Assembly (NCBI RefSeq): GCF_009906855.1
Contig: NZ_CP047650.1
Location: 124,001 to 188,000, forward strand
Direction of reading: 5' to 3'
Length of the DNA: 64,000 bases
From: Xylophilus rhododendri
GTDB taxonomy: Bacteria; Pseudomonadota; Gammaproteobacteria; Burkholderiales; Burkholderiaceae_C
Both the position numbers and the translations under genes were made by a program. The notes beneath the pieces are model-generated. The model ran no database searches and was not told the origin of the DNA. It was given only the letters and a program-made list of their open reading frames with translations. Shown one piece after another: positions 18,234 to 27,216 of the stretch (its first letter is position 1; every line of letters starts with the position of its first letter).

Positions 18234-18944
18234 ATGCCTAAAAATCACTCGCTGGATATCCCCCTGATCCAGGCCGTCACCCTCGACCTCGACGACACCC
18301 TCTGGCCCGTCTGGCCCGCCATCGAACGCGCCGAAGCGGTGCTGCACGAGTTCCTGCAACAGCATGCGCCGGCCACGGCGCAGCTGTTCGGCGATGCCAA
18401 AGCGCTGCGGCTCATCCGCAACCAGGTCGGCGAGGAGATGCCCGAGCTGCAACACGACCTGAGCGAGCTGCGGCGCGAATCGATCCGCCGCGCCTTGCGC
18501 CAGGCAGGTGACGATCCGACGCTCGCCGAAGCCGGTTTCGACCTCTTCTTCGCCGAACGCCAGCGGGTCGACTTCTATGCCGATGCCATCGACTCCCTGG
18601 AGCGCATGGCCGCGCGCTGGCCGCTGGTGGCGCTGAGCAACGGCAATGCCGACATCCACACCGTGGGCATCGGCCACCTGTTCAAGGCCAAGATCGGCGC
18701 GCGGGAATTCGGCCGGGCCAAGCCGGATGCGCACATCTTCCACGCCGCGGCCGCCCTGGCGGAGGTGCCTTCGCAGACGGTGCTGCATGTGGGCGACGAC
18801 GCGGCGCTGGACATCGTCGGCGCGCTCGGCGCCGGCATGCAGGCGGCCTGGGTCAACCGCACAGGCCATGCCTGGGCGCTGGGCCAGCCACCGCATATCG
18901 AGGTCACCGAACTAGGCACGCTGTGCGAAGCCTTGGGCTGCTGA
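18234..18944 (+). CDS. HAD-superfamily phosphatase of the YigB type
   Basis: 236 residues. HAD motifs are all visible: VTLDLDDTLWPV (nucleophile and acid Asp), VALSNGNAD (motif II), Lys in GRAKPDAHIF (motif III) and LHVGDDAALDIVGA (motif IV). Overall layout and the SNGNAD segment resemble E. coli YigB, one of the phosphatases that dephosphorylate the ribitylamino-pyrimidine in riboflavin synthesis. That role is therefore possible here but unproven. It lies between two lower-GC genes on the other strand. Confidence 0.85.
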   Translation: MPKNHSLDIPLIQAVTLDLDDTLWPVWPAIERAEAVLHEFLQQHAPATAQLFGDAKALRLIRNQVGEEMPELQHDLSELRRESIRRALRQAGDDPTLAEAGFDLFFAERQRVDFYADAIDSLERMAARWPLVALSNGNADIHTVGIGHLFKAKIGAREFGRAKPDAHIFHAAAALAEVPSQTVLHVGDDAALDIVGALGAGMQAAWVNRTGHAWALGQPPHIEVTELGTLCEALGC

Positions 18945-18969
18945 TCCGCAGAGCGCGGGTTTTGCTTCC

Positions 18970-20019
18970 TCAGGCCGAACGCGGAAGCCGGCGCGGTTCC
19001 TTGGGTTTCATGGCCATGAACGGCTTCTCCACCAGAACCCAGCTCGCCAGGCCGGCCAGTGTGCTGAGCAGCAGAGTCGCGACGGTCAGCGGCAGCGCGG
19101 CCACCCCAGGCGCGTAAAGCATCAGAAGTTTCATGACCGGCCACCCGTAGAGGTAAACGCCGTAGGAAACGTCGGGCAGCCGGTTGAATACCAGCAGAGG
19201 TCCGCGCGTCCTCTGGGCATAGCCAATCAGCAGAAATCCACCCGCGGTGGCCGAGCCCACGTGGGCCAAGGGAATGGAAGCCGGCATGCATGCCAGCCAC
19301 GCCAGAAAGGCAATCAGGTATGCCATCCGGGTTCTGGAGAACAGGCCCGGATAAAGGTAGTGGCAGCCTCCGGCGGCAAAAACCATCGCCAAGCGAAATA
19401 GATAGCTTTTGTTTTTGAGCACTGGGAACAGCTCATTTGCCTGCATCGACACCAGATACGCGGCCGTGATCGCCGCCGTCAACACCGCCCATCCCCACCG
19501 ATATCTGAAAACTCCGGCGACACCTAGTGCAAGCACCATCAGATAGCATTTAAATTCATACTGAATGGTCCACAGCGATACGTTGGCCGCAGCGATATAA
19601 GAGCCGACAAAAACCGGCGGGAGCACCGGCTTGTGAAGCGTCAGCACACTGTAAAGCCAGGCCCATGGCTGGAATTGCGAGAAATAGTCTGAATCGCCCG
19701 CAAGCGGCCCCACCACGAATGCGCAGAGGATCGCCGCAGCAACAAATCCTGGATAAATGCGGCAGACGCGGTTGCGCAGGAAATGCATGATGGATGGGCG
19801 CAGGACCCAGCTGCGGACGATCAGAAAACCACTCAGCAGAAAAAAACCATCGACAGCCAGATCGCCGAGCGTCAGCGTGCCGGAGAGATGGATGAAGGTT
19901 TCCTGCTCGCGTGAATTGCGCGCCACCTCCTGGCAATGCGACACGATCACCATCGCCGCCAGCAAAAACCTCAGGGCATTGAAATGATTGTTCCTGCCGC
20001 CTGTTTTCGTATCGTGCAT
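18970..20019 (-). CDS. Acyltransferase 3 family membrane protein
   Basis: 349 residues with about ten hydrophobic segments. Family marks are the N-terminal NALRFLLAAMVIVSHC with the catalytic histidine, DGFFLLSGFLIVRSW, and the R-x10-R stretch FLRNRVCRIYPGFV. Such enzymes O-acylate surface sugars such as LPS, capsule or exopolysaccharide. The codon mix is clearly poorer in G and C than in the neighbours, for example TTT, AAA and ATA are frequent. Together with the lack of a sugar cluster this suggests an acquired stand-alone modifier. Confidence 0.87.
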   Translation of the reverse strand: MHDTKTGGRNNHFNALRFLLAAMVIVSHCQEVARNSREQETFIHLSGTLTLGDLAVDGFFLLSGFLIVRSWVLRPSIMHFLRNRVCRIYPGFVAAAILCAFVVGPLAGDSDYFSQFQPWAWLYSVLTLHKPVLPPVFVGSYIAAANVSLWTIQYEFKCYLMVLALGVAGVFRYRWGWAVLTAAITAAYLVSMQANELFPVLKNKSYLFRLAMVFAAGGCHYLYPGLFSRTRMAYLIAFLAWLACMPASIPLAHVGSATAGGFLLIGYAQRTRGPLLVFNRLPDVSYGVYLYGWPVMKLLMLYAPGVAALPLTVATLLLSTLAGLASWVLVEKPFMAMKPKEPRRLPRSA

Positions 20020-20109
20020 GGCACTGCCACCGGTATTTTTTCGAGCCAGAAGACGTGAAGCGTCGGGGTGTATCTTTGGAAACCCCTTGGCAAGAATGTC
20101 ATCGTTGCG

Positions 20110-20149
20110 GCCTCGCTCCGGTGAGCGAGGCGTTAGGCCGTGCGGCCTA
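20110..20149. repeat. Two adjacent perfect hairpins between the acyltransferase and MOSC genes
   Basis: GCCTCGCT and AGCGAGGC (20110-20131) form an 8-bp stem with a 6-base loop. TAGGCCG and CGGCCTA (20134-20149) form a second stem just after it. Neither is followed by a T run, so they are not typical intrinsic terminators. They lie 9 bp past the MOSC stop and may stabilise that mRNA's end or be a small intergenic repeat. The remaining intergenic bases down to 20020 show nothing else. Confidence 0.5.
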
Positions 20150-20157
20150 GAAGCGGC

Positions 20158-20706
20158 TCAAAAAAGTCCAGCCTGCAATGCGCGGCACTGCACCGTATCG
20201 CCGCGCAGCACGCTGCCGCCGGCCAGCACCCGCGCCGTCATGCCGCCGTGGCCGCGCAGGGCGTTGTAGGCGCCGGGGCCCAGCAAGGCCTCCATCTTGG
20301 AGCAGGGCTCGCAGGGGCCGGTCAGCTCCAGCACCACTTCCGGGCCGATGTGCAGCTGCAGCGGCGCGTCCTTGAACAGCGCCCGCGCCGCCTGCAGGTT
20401 CAGGCCCGAGACCAGCAGGTTGCGCCGCAGCAGCGCGCCGTCCAGCGATTCGCGGCGCAGGAAGGCGGCCACCGCCGGCAGGTGTTCGGCCTGGATCAGC
20501 GTGACCTGGCGTTTGCCGCCCACGGTCTGGGCCTGGCTGCTGCGGTCGCCCTCCAGGCCACGGCCGGCGATGGCCTTGACCGAATCGACCGAAAGCACGG
20601 GCGCATGGCGCGCCGGCCGCAGCCAGATCGCCTCGATGCGGCCGGGGTGCGGAAATTGCGCCGTCAGGGCGCGCAGGTCGGTGACGCCGCCGGTGTTGAA
20701 GGCCAT
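20158..20706 (-). CDS. MOSC-domain protein (YiiM-like)
   Basis: 182 residues. The MOSC core runs from about residue 30 to 160, with [36 protein letters not shown] and the conserved cysteine region [18 protein letters not shown] domains bind sulfur or molybdopterin ligands, and YiiM members reduce N-hydroxylated purines. Stop and start spacing indicates it may be read with the upstream channel gene, 6 bp away. Confidence 0.87.
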   Translation of the reverse strand: MAFNTGGVTDLRALTAQFPHPGRIEAIWLRPARHAPVLSVDSVKAIAGRGLEGDRSSQAQTVGGKRQVTLIQAEHLPAVAAFLRRESLDGALLRRNLLVSGLNLQAARALFKDAPLQLHIGPEVVLELTGPCEPCSKMEALLGPGAYNALRGHGGMTARVLAGGSVLRGDTVQCRALQAGLF

Positions 20707-20712
20707 CCTGGA

Positions 20713-23139
20713 TCAGGCTCCGGCGGCCGGCGGCAGGGCCGCAGTCGGCGGCGGCACGGCGGGCTCTTCGGGCGCTGGCGCCGGTGCCGGCGGCTTCGCC
20801 GGGAACTGGCCGATGGCGCGCAGCCGCGCCAGCGTCTCGAACAGCAGTTCGCTTTTCACGCCGTAGCTCACCCGTGGTGAGGACACCGCGCCGTTGGCGC
20901 TGAAGATCAGCCGTTCGGTCTCCACGCTCTCCAGAAAGACCTTGGGCGCCGGGTCGCGCAGCACGTTTTCATGCTGCTCGAACACCTCCAGGATGATGTC
21001 GCGCACCTTCACCACGTCGGTGTCCAGAGCCATCGGCAGCTTGAAGGAGACCTGGCCGAGCGGATTGGCCAGGGTCACGTTGCGCACGATCTTGGTGATG
21101 AACTCCGAGTTCGGCACGATCACCGTCGAGCGGTCGCCCATCTGGATCTCGGTGGCGCGTACGTTGATGCGGCGGATATCGCCCTCCACGCCCGACAGCG
21201 ACACCCAGTCGCCCACCTTCACCGGCCGCTCGGCCAGCAGGATCAGGCCCGAGACGAAGTTCGACACCACCGCCTGCAGCCCGAAACCGATACCCACCGA
21301 CAAGGCGCTGGCCACCCACGCGATGCGTTCCAGCCCCAGCCCGATGGCCGACAGCGCGAAGGCCAGCGCGGCCACGATGCCGACGAAGCCCATCAGGCTG
21401 ATCGCCGAATCGCGCATGGCGGCGTCCAGCCCGGTGGTGGGCAGGTAGCGGTCGCGCAGCCAGCGCTGCAGCAGGCGCACGCCGATGGTGGCCAGCACGA
21501 AGACGAGGATGGCCTGCAGCACCGCGCCGGGCTGCAGCTTGAGTTCGCCGATGGCCAGGCCGTCGCGCAGCTGGCCGGCGCGCTGCAGCAGCTCGTCCGG
21601 CCCCTGGCCGAAGGGCGCCGCCACCAGCACCACGGCGAACAGCAGCACCGACAGCCGCGACACCGCCGACAGCAGCACACCCGCCTGGGCGCGCACCCGC
21701 AGGGCGCCGTCGTCGTTGAGCGCTGCAGTGCCGCCGGCCGGCGCGAAGGCGGCGGTGAAGATGTCGTCGAGCAGCGCGGTCAGCAAATAGGCGACGGCCG
21801 CCACCGTGCCGCTCCACACGATCTGCTTGACCAGGAAGCCGCCCAGCGCCACGAAACCGAAGAGCAGGCAGACCAGGCTGAACACCAGCACCGCGGCGAT
21901 CGCGCCCAGCACCAGCGAAACCCAGGGCAGGCGCGCAAGATGCTGGCCGGGCTTGACCGGCGCGTCGGCCCTGGCCTTGGAAGATTCGGCCGCCTTGGCG
22001 GCCTCGGCCGCATCCGCCGCGCGCTGGCTGCGCCGCACACGCCGGATGCGGATCAGCGCCGACAGCAGCACCAGGGCCAGCACCAGCGTGTAGATGCTCT
22101 CCAGGCCCACGGTGGTGGCCAGCGCGCCGTTGGCCAGGCCCGCCAGCTGTTCCAGCTCCCAGCCGACGACGATGACCACCGCCAGGATCAGCGGATGGCG
22201 CCGCAGCGCCAGCGCCATCTCGTCCGACAGCGGCGCCAGCCGCCAGGACGGCCGGTGCGCCGCCAGCAGCGCCTTGCCCAGGCCCCAGAGAAAGCCGCCG
22301 AAGCAGACCATGCCGACGGTGCGGGCCAGCAGGCTGTCCAGCGCCTGCGTGGGCGCGCCGCCCCAGGTGATGCCCAGCCGCAGCAGATGCGCCACCAGCC
22401 CCGGCACCACGATGGCCAGCAGCGCCCGCAGTAGTGCCAGCAAGGAGCGGCGCAGGCGCCCGGCCGGCAGGTGCTGCGAGGCGTAGCGCAGCAGCAGCCG
22501 GCCGGCCCACTGCTGCAGGAAGAAGACCAGCACGCCGCAGGCCGCCAGGGCCGCCCAAACGCCCCAGGGCGTGGTGGCGGCCGTGGCACCGATGCCGCGC
22601 AGGATGCCGCCCAGCCGGCTCAGGTCGCGCGGCAGTCCGGCGCGCAGCTCCAGCCAGAAGGGCGCGGCCAGCATCGAGGAGGTGCGTTCGCCGATCTGGG
22701 CATTGAACTGGGAGCGCCGCAGGTCGGCCACCGCATCGGCGGCCTGGGCGCTTTCCACCGACAGCAGCCGGGCCAGCTTGATCTGCGAGTCCAGCTGCTT
22801 GCGCTGCTTCTCCAGGGCGGCGCGCTGGGCGGCGATGTCCGGCGCCTCCGCGCCGCCGGCCGGAGCCGGGCCCAGCTCGGCCTGGCGCGCGGTGACCTTG
22901 TCCAGCACCGGCTCCAGCGCGGTCGCGGCCTGCTCGGCGGTGACCTGGGTATCCAGCGCGGTGGTGCGCATGCTGGCCAGGCTGGCATCGGTCACCGGCG
23001 CGTTGCCGGCCAGCTGTTTCTGGATGGCGGTGAGACGGTCGCGGGCGGCGTCCAGCGTGGCTTCGGTTGTGGCGCTGTCGTCCGGCGGCGCGGCTTGCGC
23101 CGGCACCATGGCCAGGCCGGCCAGGGACAGGACCAGCAT
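20713..23139 (-). CDS. Large MscS-family mechanosensitive channel with DUF3772-like periplasmic domain
   Basis: About 808 residues. Signal peptide (MLVLSLAGLAMVPAQA), then a periplasmic coiled-coil-rich region (residues 20-150). About ten transmembrane segments follow, with a Lys/Ala-rich loop near 380-410. The MscS core near 640-780 shows ERIAWVASALSVGIGFGLQ, the pore helix VVSNFVSGLILLAERPVKVGDWV, and the beta domain GDIRRINVRATEIQ with VPNSEFITK. The C-terminus is a Pro/Ala tail. TTG 23190 is an alternative start that adds 17 residues. It protects against hypo-osmotic shock by family role. Confidence 0.9.
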   Translation of the reverse strand: MLVLSLAGLAMVPAQAAPPDDSATTEATLDAARDRLTAIQKQLAGNAPVTDASLASMRTTALDTQVTAEQAATALEPVLDKVTARQAELGPAPAGGAEAPDIAAQRAALEKQRKQLDSQIKLARLLSVESAQAADAVADLRRSQFNAQIGERTSSMLAAPFWLELRAGLPRDLSRLGGILRGIGATAATTPWGVWAALAACGVLVFFLQQWAGRLLLRYASQHLPAGRLRRSLLALLRALLAIVVPGLVAHLLRLGITWGGAPTQALDSLLARTVGMVCFGGFLWGLGKALLAAHRPSWRLAPLSDEMALALRRHPLILAVVIVVGWELEQLAGLANGALATTVGLESIYTLVLALVLLSALIRIRRVRRSQRAADAAEAAKAAESSKARADAPVKPGQHLARLPWVSLVLGAIAAVLVFSLVCLLFGFVALGGFLVKQIVWSGTVAAVAYLLTALLDDIFTAAFAPAGGTAALNDDGALRVRAQAGVLLSAVSRLSVLLFAVVLVAAPFGQGPDELLQRAGQLRDGLAIGELKLQPGAVLQAILVFVLATIGVRLLQRWLRDRYLPTTGLDAAMRDSAISLMGFVGIVAALAFALSAIGLGLERIAWVASALSVGIGFGLQAVVSNFVSGLILLAERPVKVGDWVSLSGVEGDIRRINVRATEIQMGDRSTVIVPNSEFITKIVRNVTLANPLGQVSFKLPMALDTDVVKVRDIILEVFEQHENVLRDPAPKVFLESVETERLIFSANGAVSSPRVSYGVKSELLFETLARLRAIGQFPAKPPAPAPAPEEPAVPPPTAALPPAAGA

Positions 23140-23364
23140 GCGGCACAGGCCACGCAGGACCGCGGGGAATCGGGGAAACGGAGAGATCAAATCGTGTTCG
23201 CGGCGCGGGCGCGGGTTGAAGGTTGGTGAGAACGAGGCAAGCCGATTGTGAGTCGCCCGCCAGAGCGGTTCGTATCGAGATGAAGTCCCACGCGCCGCGC
23301 CGGGCAAGCCGGCTAGGATGCGGCACCGCGGCATCCCGCCGCTTGCGCCCTGTGGGGCCTGTCC

Positions 23365-24450
23365 ATGAAATCTCCCGCCGTCGAACAAAAAACCTTTCTG
23401 CTGCTGCTGGTCTGCGTCACGCTGGCCTTCGGCTGGATTCTTTTCCCGTATTACGGCGCGATCTTCTGGGGCGCCATCCTGGCCATGCTGTTCCGGCCGG
23501 TGTTCCGCTGGCTGCTCGACCGCTTCAAGGGCCGGGCCAACCTGGCGGCGCTGGCCACCCTGGGCCTGATCCTGGTGATCGTGATCCTGCCGACGGCCTT
23601 CATCACCGCCTCGCTGGTGCAGGAAGGCAGCGCGCTCTACCAGAAGCTGCAGTCGGGCGACATCAACGTCGGCCGCTACGCCCAGCAGATCTTCGACCAT
23701 GTGCCCCAGTGGCTGATGAACCTGATGCAGCGCTTCGGCATCGGCGACATGGGCGCCCTGCAGGCCAAGCTGATGGCCTCGCTCAACCAGGGCGGCAAGA
23801 ACCTGGCCAGCTCGGCCATCGTCTTCGGACAGAACACCTTCGACTTCCTGGTCGGTTTCGGGGTGATGCTCTACCTGATGTTCTTCCTCATCCGCGACGG
23901 GGCCGAGCTGTCCAACATGATCCGCGACGCGATCCCGCTGGAGCCGCGCCACAAACGCAAGCTGCTGGGCAAGTTCACCACCGTGATCCGCGCCACCGTG
24001 AAGGGCAACATCGCCGTGGCGGTGGCCCAGGGTGCCATCGGCGGCGTCACCTTCGCGCTGCTGGGCATCCACGGCGCGGTGCTGTGGGGCGTGCTGATGG
24101 CCTTTCTCTCGCTGCTGCCGGCCATCGGCGCGGCCCTGGTGTGGGGGCCGGTGGCCCTCTACTACCTGGCCACCGGCGCCTATGTGCCGGCCGGCGTGCT
24201 GGTCTTCGTGGGGGTGTTCGTGATCGGCCTGGTCGACAACATACTGCGCCCGCTGCTGGTGGGCAAGGACACCAAGCTGCCGGACTGGATCGTGCTCATT
24301 TCCACCCTGGGCGGCATGGCGTTGTTCGGCCTGAACGGCTTTGTCATCGGCCCGGTGATCGCAGCCATGTTCATCTCGGCCTGGGACATCTTCTCGACCA
24401 CCAAGGAAGAGCCGCAGTCGCCCGCCGCCGAAGCCGACGTCGCGCAATAA
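23365..24450 (+). CDS. AI-2E transporter family (PerM/YdiK-like) membrane protein
   Basis: 361 residues, eight predicted membrane spans. Typical family stretches are PYYGAIFWGAILAMLFRPV, LGLILVIVILPTAFITA, and the C-terminal GLVDNILRPLLVGKDTKLPDWIV followed by ISTLGGMALFGLNGFVIGPV. Family members export small molecules or act as Na/H antiporters; the substrate is not predictable here. It is divergent from the MscS gene and directly upstream of a riboswitch leader. Confidence 0.9.
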   Translation: MKSPAVEQKTFLLLLVCVTLAFGWILFPYYGAIFWGAILAMLFRPVFRWLLDRFKGRANLAALATLGLILVIVILPTAFITASLVQEGSALYQKLQSGDINVGRYAQQIFDHVPQWLMNLMQRFGIGDMGALQAKLMASLNQGGKNLASSAIVFGQNTFDFLVGFGVMLYLMFFLIRDGAELSNMIRDAIPLEPRHKRKLLGKFTTVIRATVKGNIAVAVAQGAIGGVTFALLGIHGAVLWGVLMAFLSLLPAIGAALVWGPVALYYLATGAYVPAGVLVFVGVFVIGLVDNILRPLLVGKDTKLPDWIVLISTLGGMALFGLNGFVIGPVIAAMFISAWDIFSTTKEEPQSPAAEADVAQ

Positions 24451-24513
24451 CACACACTTGTTAACACCACGCTACAATCCGCCCCGCTCGCACCGGCGGT
24501 CCCGGGGCGAGTC

Positions 24514-24611
24514 CGCTGGGGGTGTTGCGCGGCGACGGTCTGAACCGTCCGCCATGCGACTGAGAGAGTCCCTTGGAACCTGATTGAGGTAATCCTCGCG
24601 CAGGGATAGCG
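24514..24611 (+). promoter_or_regulatory. TPP riboswitch (THI element)
   Basis: The conserved core is plain: GGGGGTG at 24518-24524, CTGAGAGAGTCCC at 24560-24572, GAACCTGATTGAGGTAATCC around 24576-24595, and GCAGGGATAGCG at the end. P1 pairs CGCT (24514-24517) with AGCG (24608-24611). P3 is the variable stem GGCGACGGT/ACCGTCCGCC near 24531-24554. The element senses thiamin pyrophosphate and normally represses thiamin synthesis or uptake genes. The next gene is a TonB-dependent receptor. Confidence 0.93.
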
Positions 24612-24702
24612 TGTGTGTCGCGGACCGGCCCCGAGCGCCCTGCCCCAGATCCGTCTTCTGGCCGAGTGCCGCTCGTGTGGCCGAGCCGCGCCGCCTGCCC
24701 TT

Positions 24703-24727
24703 CCTTGCCGAGACTGTTTTCGCAAGG
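24703..24727 (+). promoter_or_regulatory. Putative riboswitch expression platform: hairpin over the Shine-Dalgarno
   Basis: CCTTGC (24703-24708) is complementary to GCAAGG (24722-24727). The second arm contains the AAGG that serves as ribosome binding site for GTG 24735. With thiamin pyrophosphate bound upstream, this stem could mask the site and stop translation, the usual mode in Proteobacteria. An anti-masking partner upstream is not resolved by eye. Confidence 0.6.
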
Positions 24728-24734
24728 CTTGGGC

Positions 24735-26909
24735 GTGGCACATTCTTCCTGGAATCTTTTTTCTTTTTCGCCGCTGACGGTGGCCGCCTGCATGGCCCTG
24801 GGCCTGCCGATGGGCGCCGCGCAGGCGCAGCAGCAGGCGCAGCAGCAGGCCGGCACGCTGGATGCGATCACCGTCGATGCGGCACGCAGCGCGCAGCAGC
24901 AGGCCGACATCACCGGCTTCGGCGACATCCCGCTGCGCGAAGTGCCGGTCTCGGCCACCGTCATCGACAGCCGCCAGCTGCAGGCCTCGGGCGCCCGCCG
25001 CCTGGCCGACCTGACCCGTTTCGACAGCTCGGTCAGCGACGCCTACGACTCGCCCGGCTACTGGGACTTCGTCAGCGTGCGCGGCTTCGTGCTGGACAAC
25101 CGCTTCAACTACCGCCGCGAAGGCCTGCCGATCAGCGCCGAGACCACCATCCCGCTGGACAACAAGGAACGTGTCGAGATTCTCAAGGGCACCAGCGGCA
25201 TCCAGGCCGGCACCAGCGCGCCGGGCGGGCTGGTCAACTACGTGGTGAAGCGGCCGACGGACAAGGACATCCGTGAAGTGCGCATCGAGGCAGGCTCGCG
25301 CGCCAGCCTGCTCGGCGCCGTGGACCTGAGCAGCCGTTTCGGCGAGGACCGCCAGTTCGGCCTGCGCATCAACGCCGCCCAGGAACGCCTGCGGCCGCAA
25401 CTGCACAACCTCGACGGTGAACGCAGCCTGCTCGCCGTCGCCGCGGACTGGCGCATCGACCGCGATTCGCTGCTGGAGGCCGAATTCGAATGGAGCCGCA
25501 AGTCGCAGCCCAGCCAGCAGGCCTTCAGCCTGCTCGGCAGCACCCTGCCCGCCCCGCCCGATCCGCGCCTGAACCTCAACAACCAGCCCTGGTCGCAGCC
25601 CTCGGTGTTCGAGGCGCTGACCGGCACGCTGCGCTACAGCCGCGCCATCAACAGCGACTGGCGCTGGTCGGCCCAGGTCGGCCAGCAGCGCCTGAAGAGC
25701 CAGGACCGGCTGGCCTATGCCTTCGGCTGCGGGGCGGAGGGCAACTTCGACCGTTTCTGCTCCAACGGCACCTACGACATGTACGACTTCCGCAGCGAGA
25801 ACGACCGCCGCCTGCAGCAGGCGGCTAATCTCGGCCTGCAGGGCAAGCTGATGACGGGCGCCGTCCGCCACGATCTTTCGGTAGGCCTGACCGCCAGCCG
25901 CGTGCGCAACCGCTTCCAGGACCAGGCCTATAACTATGTGGGCGACGGCAATGTGAACGGCAGCGCCGTCAACCCGGCCGACCCCACGCTGACGGGCACC
26001 AACACCAACCGCGACGAGCACTCGCTGGAGCTGTCGCTGCAGGACGCCATCCGCTGGACGCCCGATCTCACCACCTGGGCCGGCCTGCGCCAGACCCACC
26101 TGTCGCGCGACAGCGTGCAGACCGACGGCAGCAATCCCACCGGCTACACCCAGGACGTGACCACGCCCTGGCTCGCCGTGAGCTACAAGCTGGCCGGCAG
26201 CAGCTTCGCCTACGCCAGCTTTGGCCAGGGCGTGGAATCGCAGGTCGTACCCAACCGCCCACAGTACGACAACGCCGGCCAGGCGCTGCCGGTGCTCAAG
26301 TCGCGCCAGTGGGAGCTGGGTCTGAAGGGCGGCGAGCGTGCATGGTCCTGGCAGACGGCGTATTTCCACATCAACCGGCCGGTGAGCAATCTGGACGCCT
26401 GCGCCAACCTGGGCCTGACGCCCTGCACCGGCGCCAACGACGGCGAGGCGGTGCATCAGGGCATCGAAGCCAGCGGCCAGTGGATGCAGGGCCCGTGGCG
26501 CCTGAACGGCGGCGTCACCCTGATCGACGCCAAGCGCCAGGGCAGCAGCCAGGATCCGACCCTGAACGGCAAGCGCCCGGTGAACGTCCCCAAACAGGTG
26601 GTGCGTGCCCAGGCCGGCTGGCGTGTACCGGGCATGGCGGGGCTGGAACTCACCGGCGGCCTTTCCTACGAAGGCAAACGCGAGGTGACGCCCGACAACA
26701 GCATCGAACTGCCGAGCTGGACCCGCCTGGACGCCGGCCTGCGTTTCGAGCAGCGCACCGCCGCCGGCAGCACCATCACCTGGACCGCCGCCGTCGACAA
26801 CCTCACCGACCGCCGCTACTGGCGCGAATCGCCCTCGCAGTACGGCCACATCTACCTGTTTCCGGGCGCCGCGCGGAGTTTTCGTGTCGGCATGCGGGTG
26901 GGCTTCTGA
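24735..26909 (+). CDS. TonB-dependent outer membrane receptor, probably for thiamin or a precursor
   Basis: About 724 residues from GTG 24735. Signal peptide (FSFSPLTVAACMALGLPMG, then AAQAQ), a Gln-rich linker, and a plug domain (PLREVPVSATVIDSRQL, VSVRGFVLDNRFNYR, EILKGTSGIQAGTSAPGGLVN). The 22-strand barrel ends in SFRVGMRVGF with a terminal Phe. By sequence it looks like FhuA/siderophore-type receptors. The TPP riboswitch leader instead implies import of thiamin or its pyrimidine/thiazole parts. Start choice: it lies after the riboswitch, has AAGG 8 bases upstream and gives a good signal peptide; an earlier ATG at 24615 would overlap the switch end. Confidence 0.9.
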   Translation: MAHSSWNLFSFSPLTVAACMALGLPMGAAQAQQQAQQQAGTLDAITVDAARSAQQQADITGFGDIPLREVPVSATVIDSRQLQASGARRLADLTRFDSSVSDAYDSPGYWDFVSVRGFVLDNRFNYRREGLPISAETTIPLDNKERVEILKGTSGIQAGTSAPGGLVNYVVKRPTDKDIREVRIEAGSRASLLGAVDLSSRFGEDRQFGLRINAAQERLRPQLHNLDGERSLLAVAADWRIDRDSLLEAEFEWSRKSQPSQQAFSLLGSTLPAPPDPRLNLNNQPWSQPSVFEALTGTLRYSRAINSDWRWSAQVGQQRLKSQDRLAYAFGCGAEGNFDRFCSNGTYDMYDFRSENDRRLQQAANLGLQGKLMTGAVRHDLSVGLTASRVRNRFQDQAYNYVGDGNVNGSAVNPADPTLTGTNTNRDEHSLELSLQDAIRWTPDLTTWAGLRQTHLSRDSVQTDGSNPTGYTQDVTTPWLAVSYKLAGSSFAYASFGQGVESQVVPNRPQYDNAGQALPVLKSRQWELGLKGGERAWSWQTAYFHINRPVSNLDACANLGLTPCTGANDGEAVHQGIEASGQWMQGPWRLNGGVTLIDAKRQGSSQDPTLNGKRPVNVPKQVVRAQAGWRVPGMAGLELTGGLSYEGKREVTPDNSIELPSWTRLDAGLRFEQRTAAGSTITWTAAVDNLTDRRYWRESPSQYGHIYLFPGAARSFRVGMRVGF

Positions 26910-26935
26910 AGACCGTATTTTTCTGTATATAATCT
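26908..26935 (+). promoter_or_regulatory. Promoter for the tRNA-Asn pair
   Basis: A perfect TATAAT lies at 26930-26935 in otherwise AT-rich DNA. A weak CTGAAG -35 lies at 26908-26913, 16 bases away and overlapping the receptor stop codon. The first tRNA begins 10 bases after the -10 box. Confidence 0.6.
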
Positions 26936-26945
26936 GAGGCTCTGT

Positions 26946-27021
26946 TCCTCGATAGCTCAGTCGGTAGAGCGCCGGACTGTTAATCCGTAGGTCCCTGGTT
27001 CGAGCCCAGGTCGAGGAGCCA
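26946..27021 (+). tRNA. tRNA-Asn (GTT), copy 1
   Basis: A 76-base cloverleaf with encoded CCA. Acceptor arms are TCCTCGA and TCGAGGA, the D-arm is GCTCAGTCGGTAGAGC, and the anticodon loop CTGTTAA has anticodon GTT. The T-arm loop GGTTCGAGC is canonical. Confidence 0.97.
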
Positions 27022-27087
27022 GAATTTCACGCTGCAGGCTCCGGATCGCATGCAGCCGCCACCACCGAAGTGGCGTGTCGTTTATGT

Positions 27088-27163
27088 TCCTCGATAGCTC
27101 AGTCGGTAGAGCGCCGGACTGTTAATCCGTAGGTCCCTGGTTCGAGCCCAGGTCGAGGAGCCA
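27088..27163 (+). tRNA. tRNA-Asn (GTT), copy 2
   Basis: Identical base for base to copy 1, 66 bp downstream, with encoded CCA. The spacer has no promoter of its own visible, so both are probably cut from one transcript that ends at the terminator just after it. Confidence 0.97.
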
Positions 27164-27170
27164 CCATCGA

Positions 27171-27206
27171 AAAGCCCGCCATGTTCTGCATGGCGGGCTT
27201 TTTTCT
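27171..27206. terminator. Strong intrinsic terminator, usable from both strands
   Basis: AAAAGCCCGCCATG and CATGGCGGGCTTTT form a 14-bp perfect stem with a short loop and a T run (or A run read on the other strand). It ends the tRNA transcript and probably that of the convergent outer membrane protein gene. Confidence 0.93.
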
Positions 27207-27216
27207 TGTGTCATTT

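Noticed and set aside
23190..24453. Upstream extension of the MscS-like open frame across the antisense of the AI-2E family gene
   Set aside because: The extension is a His/Gln/Arg-rich shadow; a signal peptide at 23139 marks the real start.
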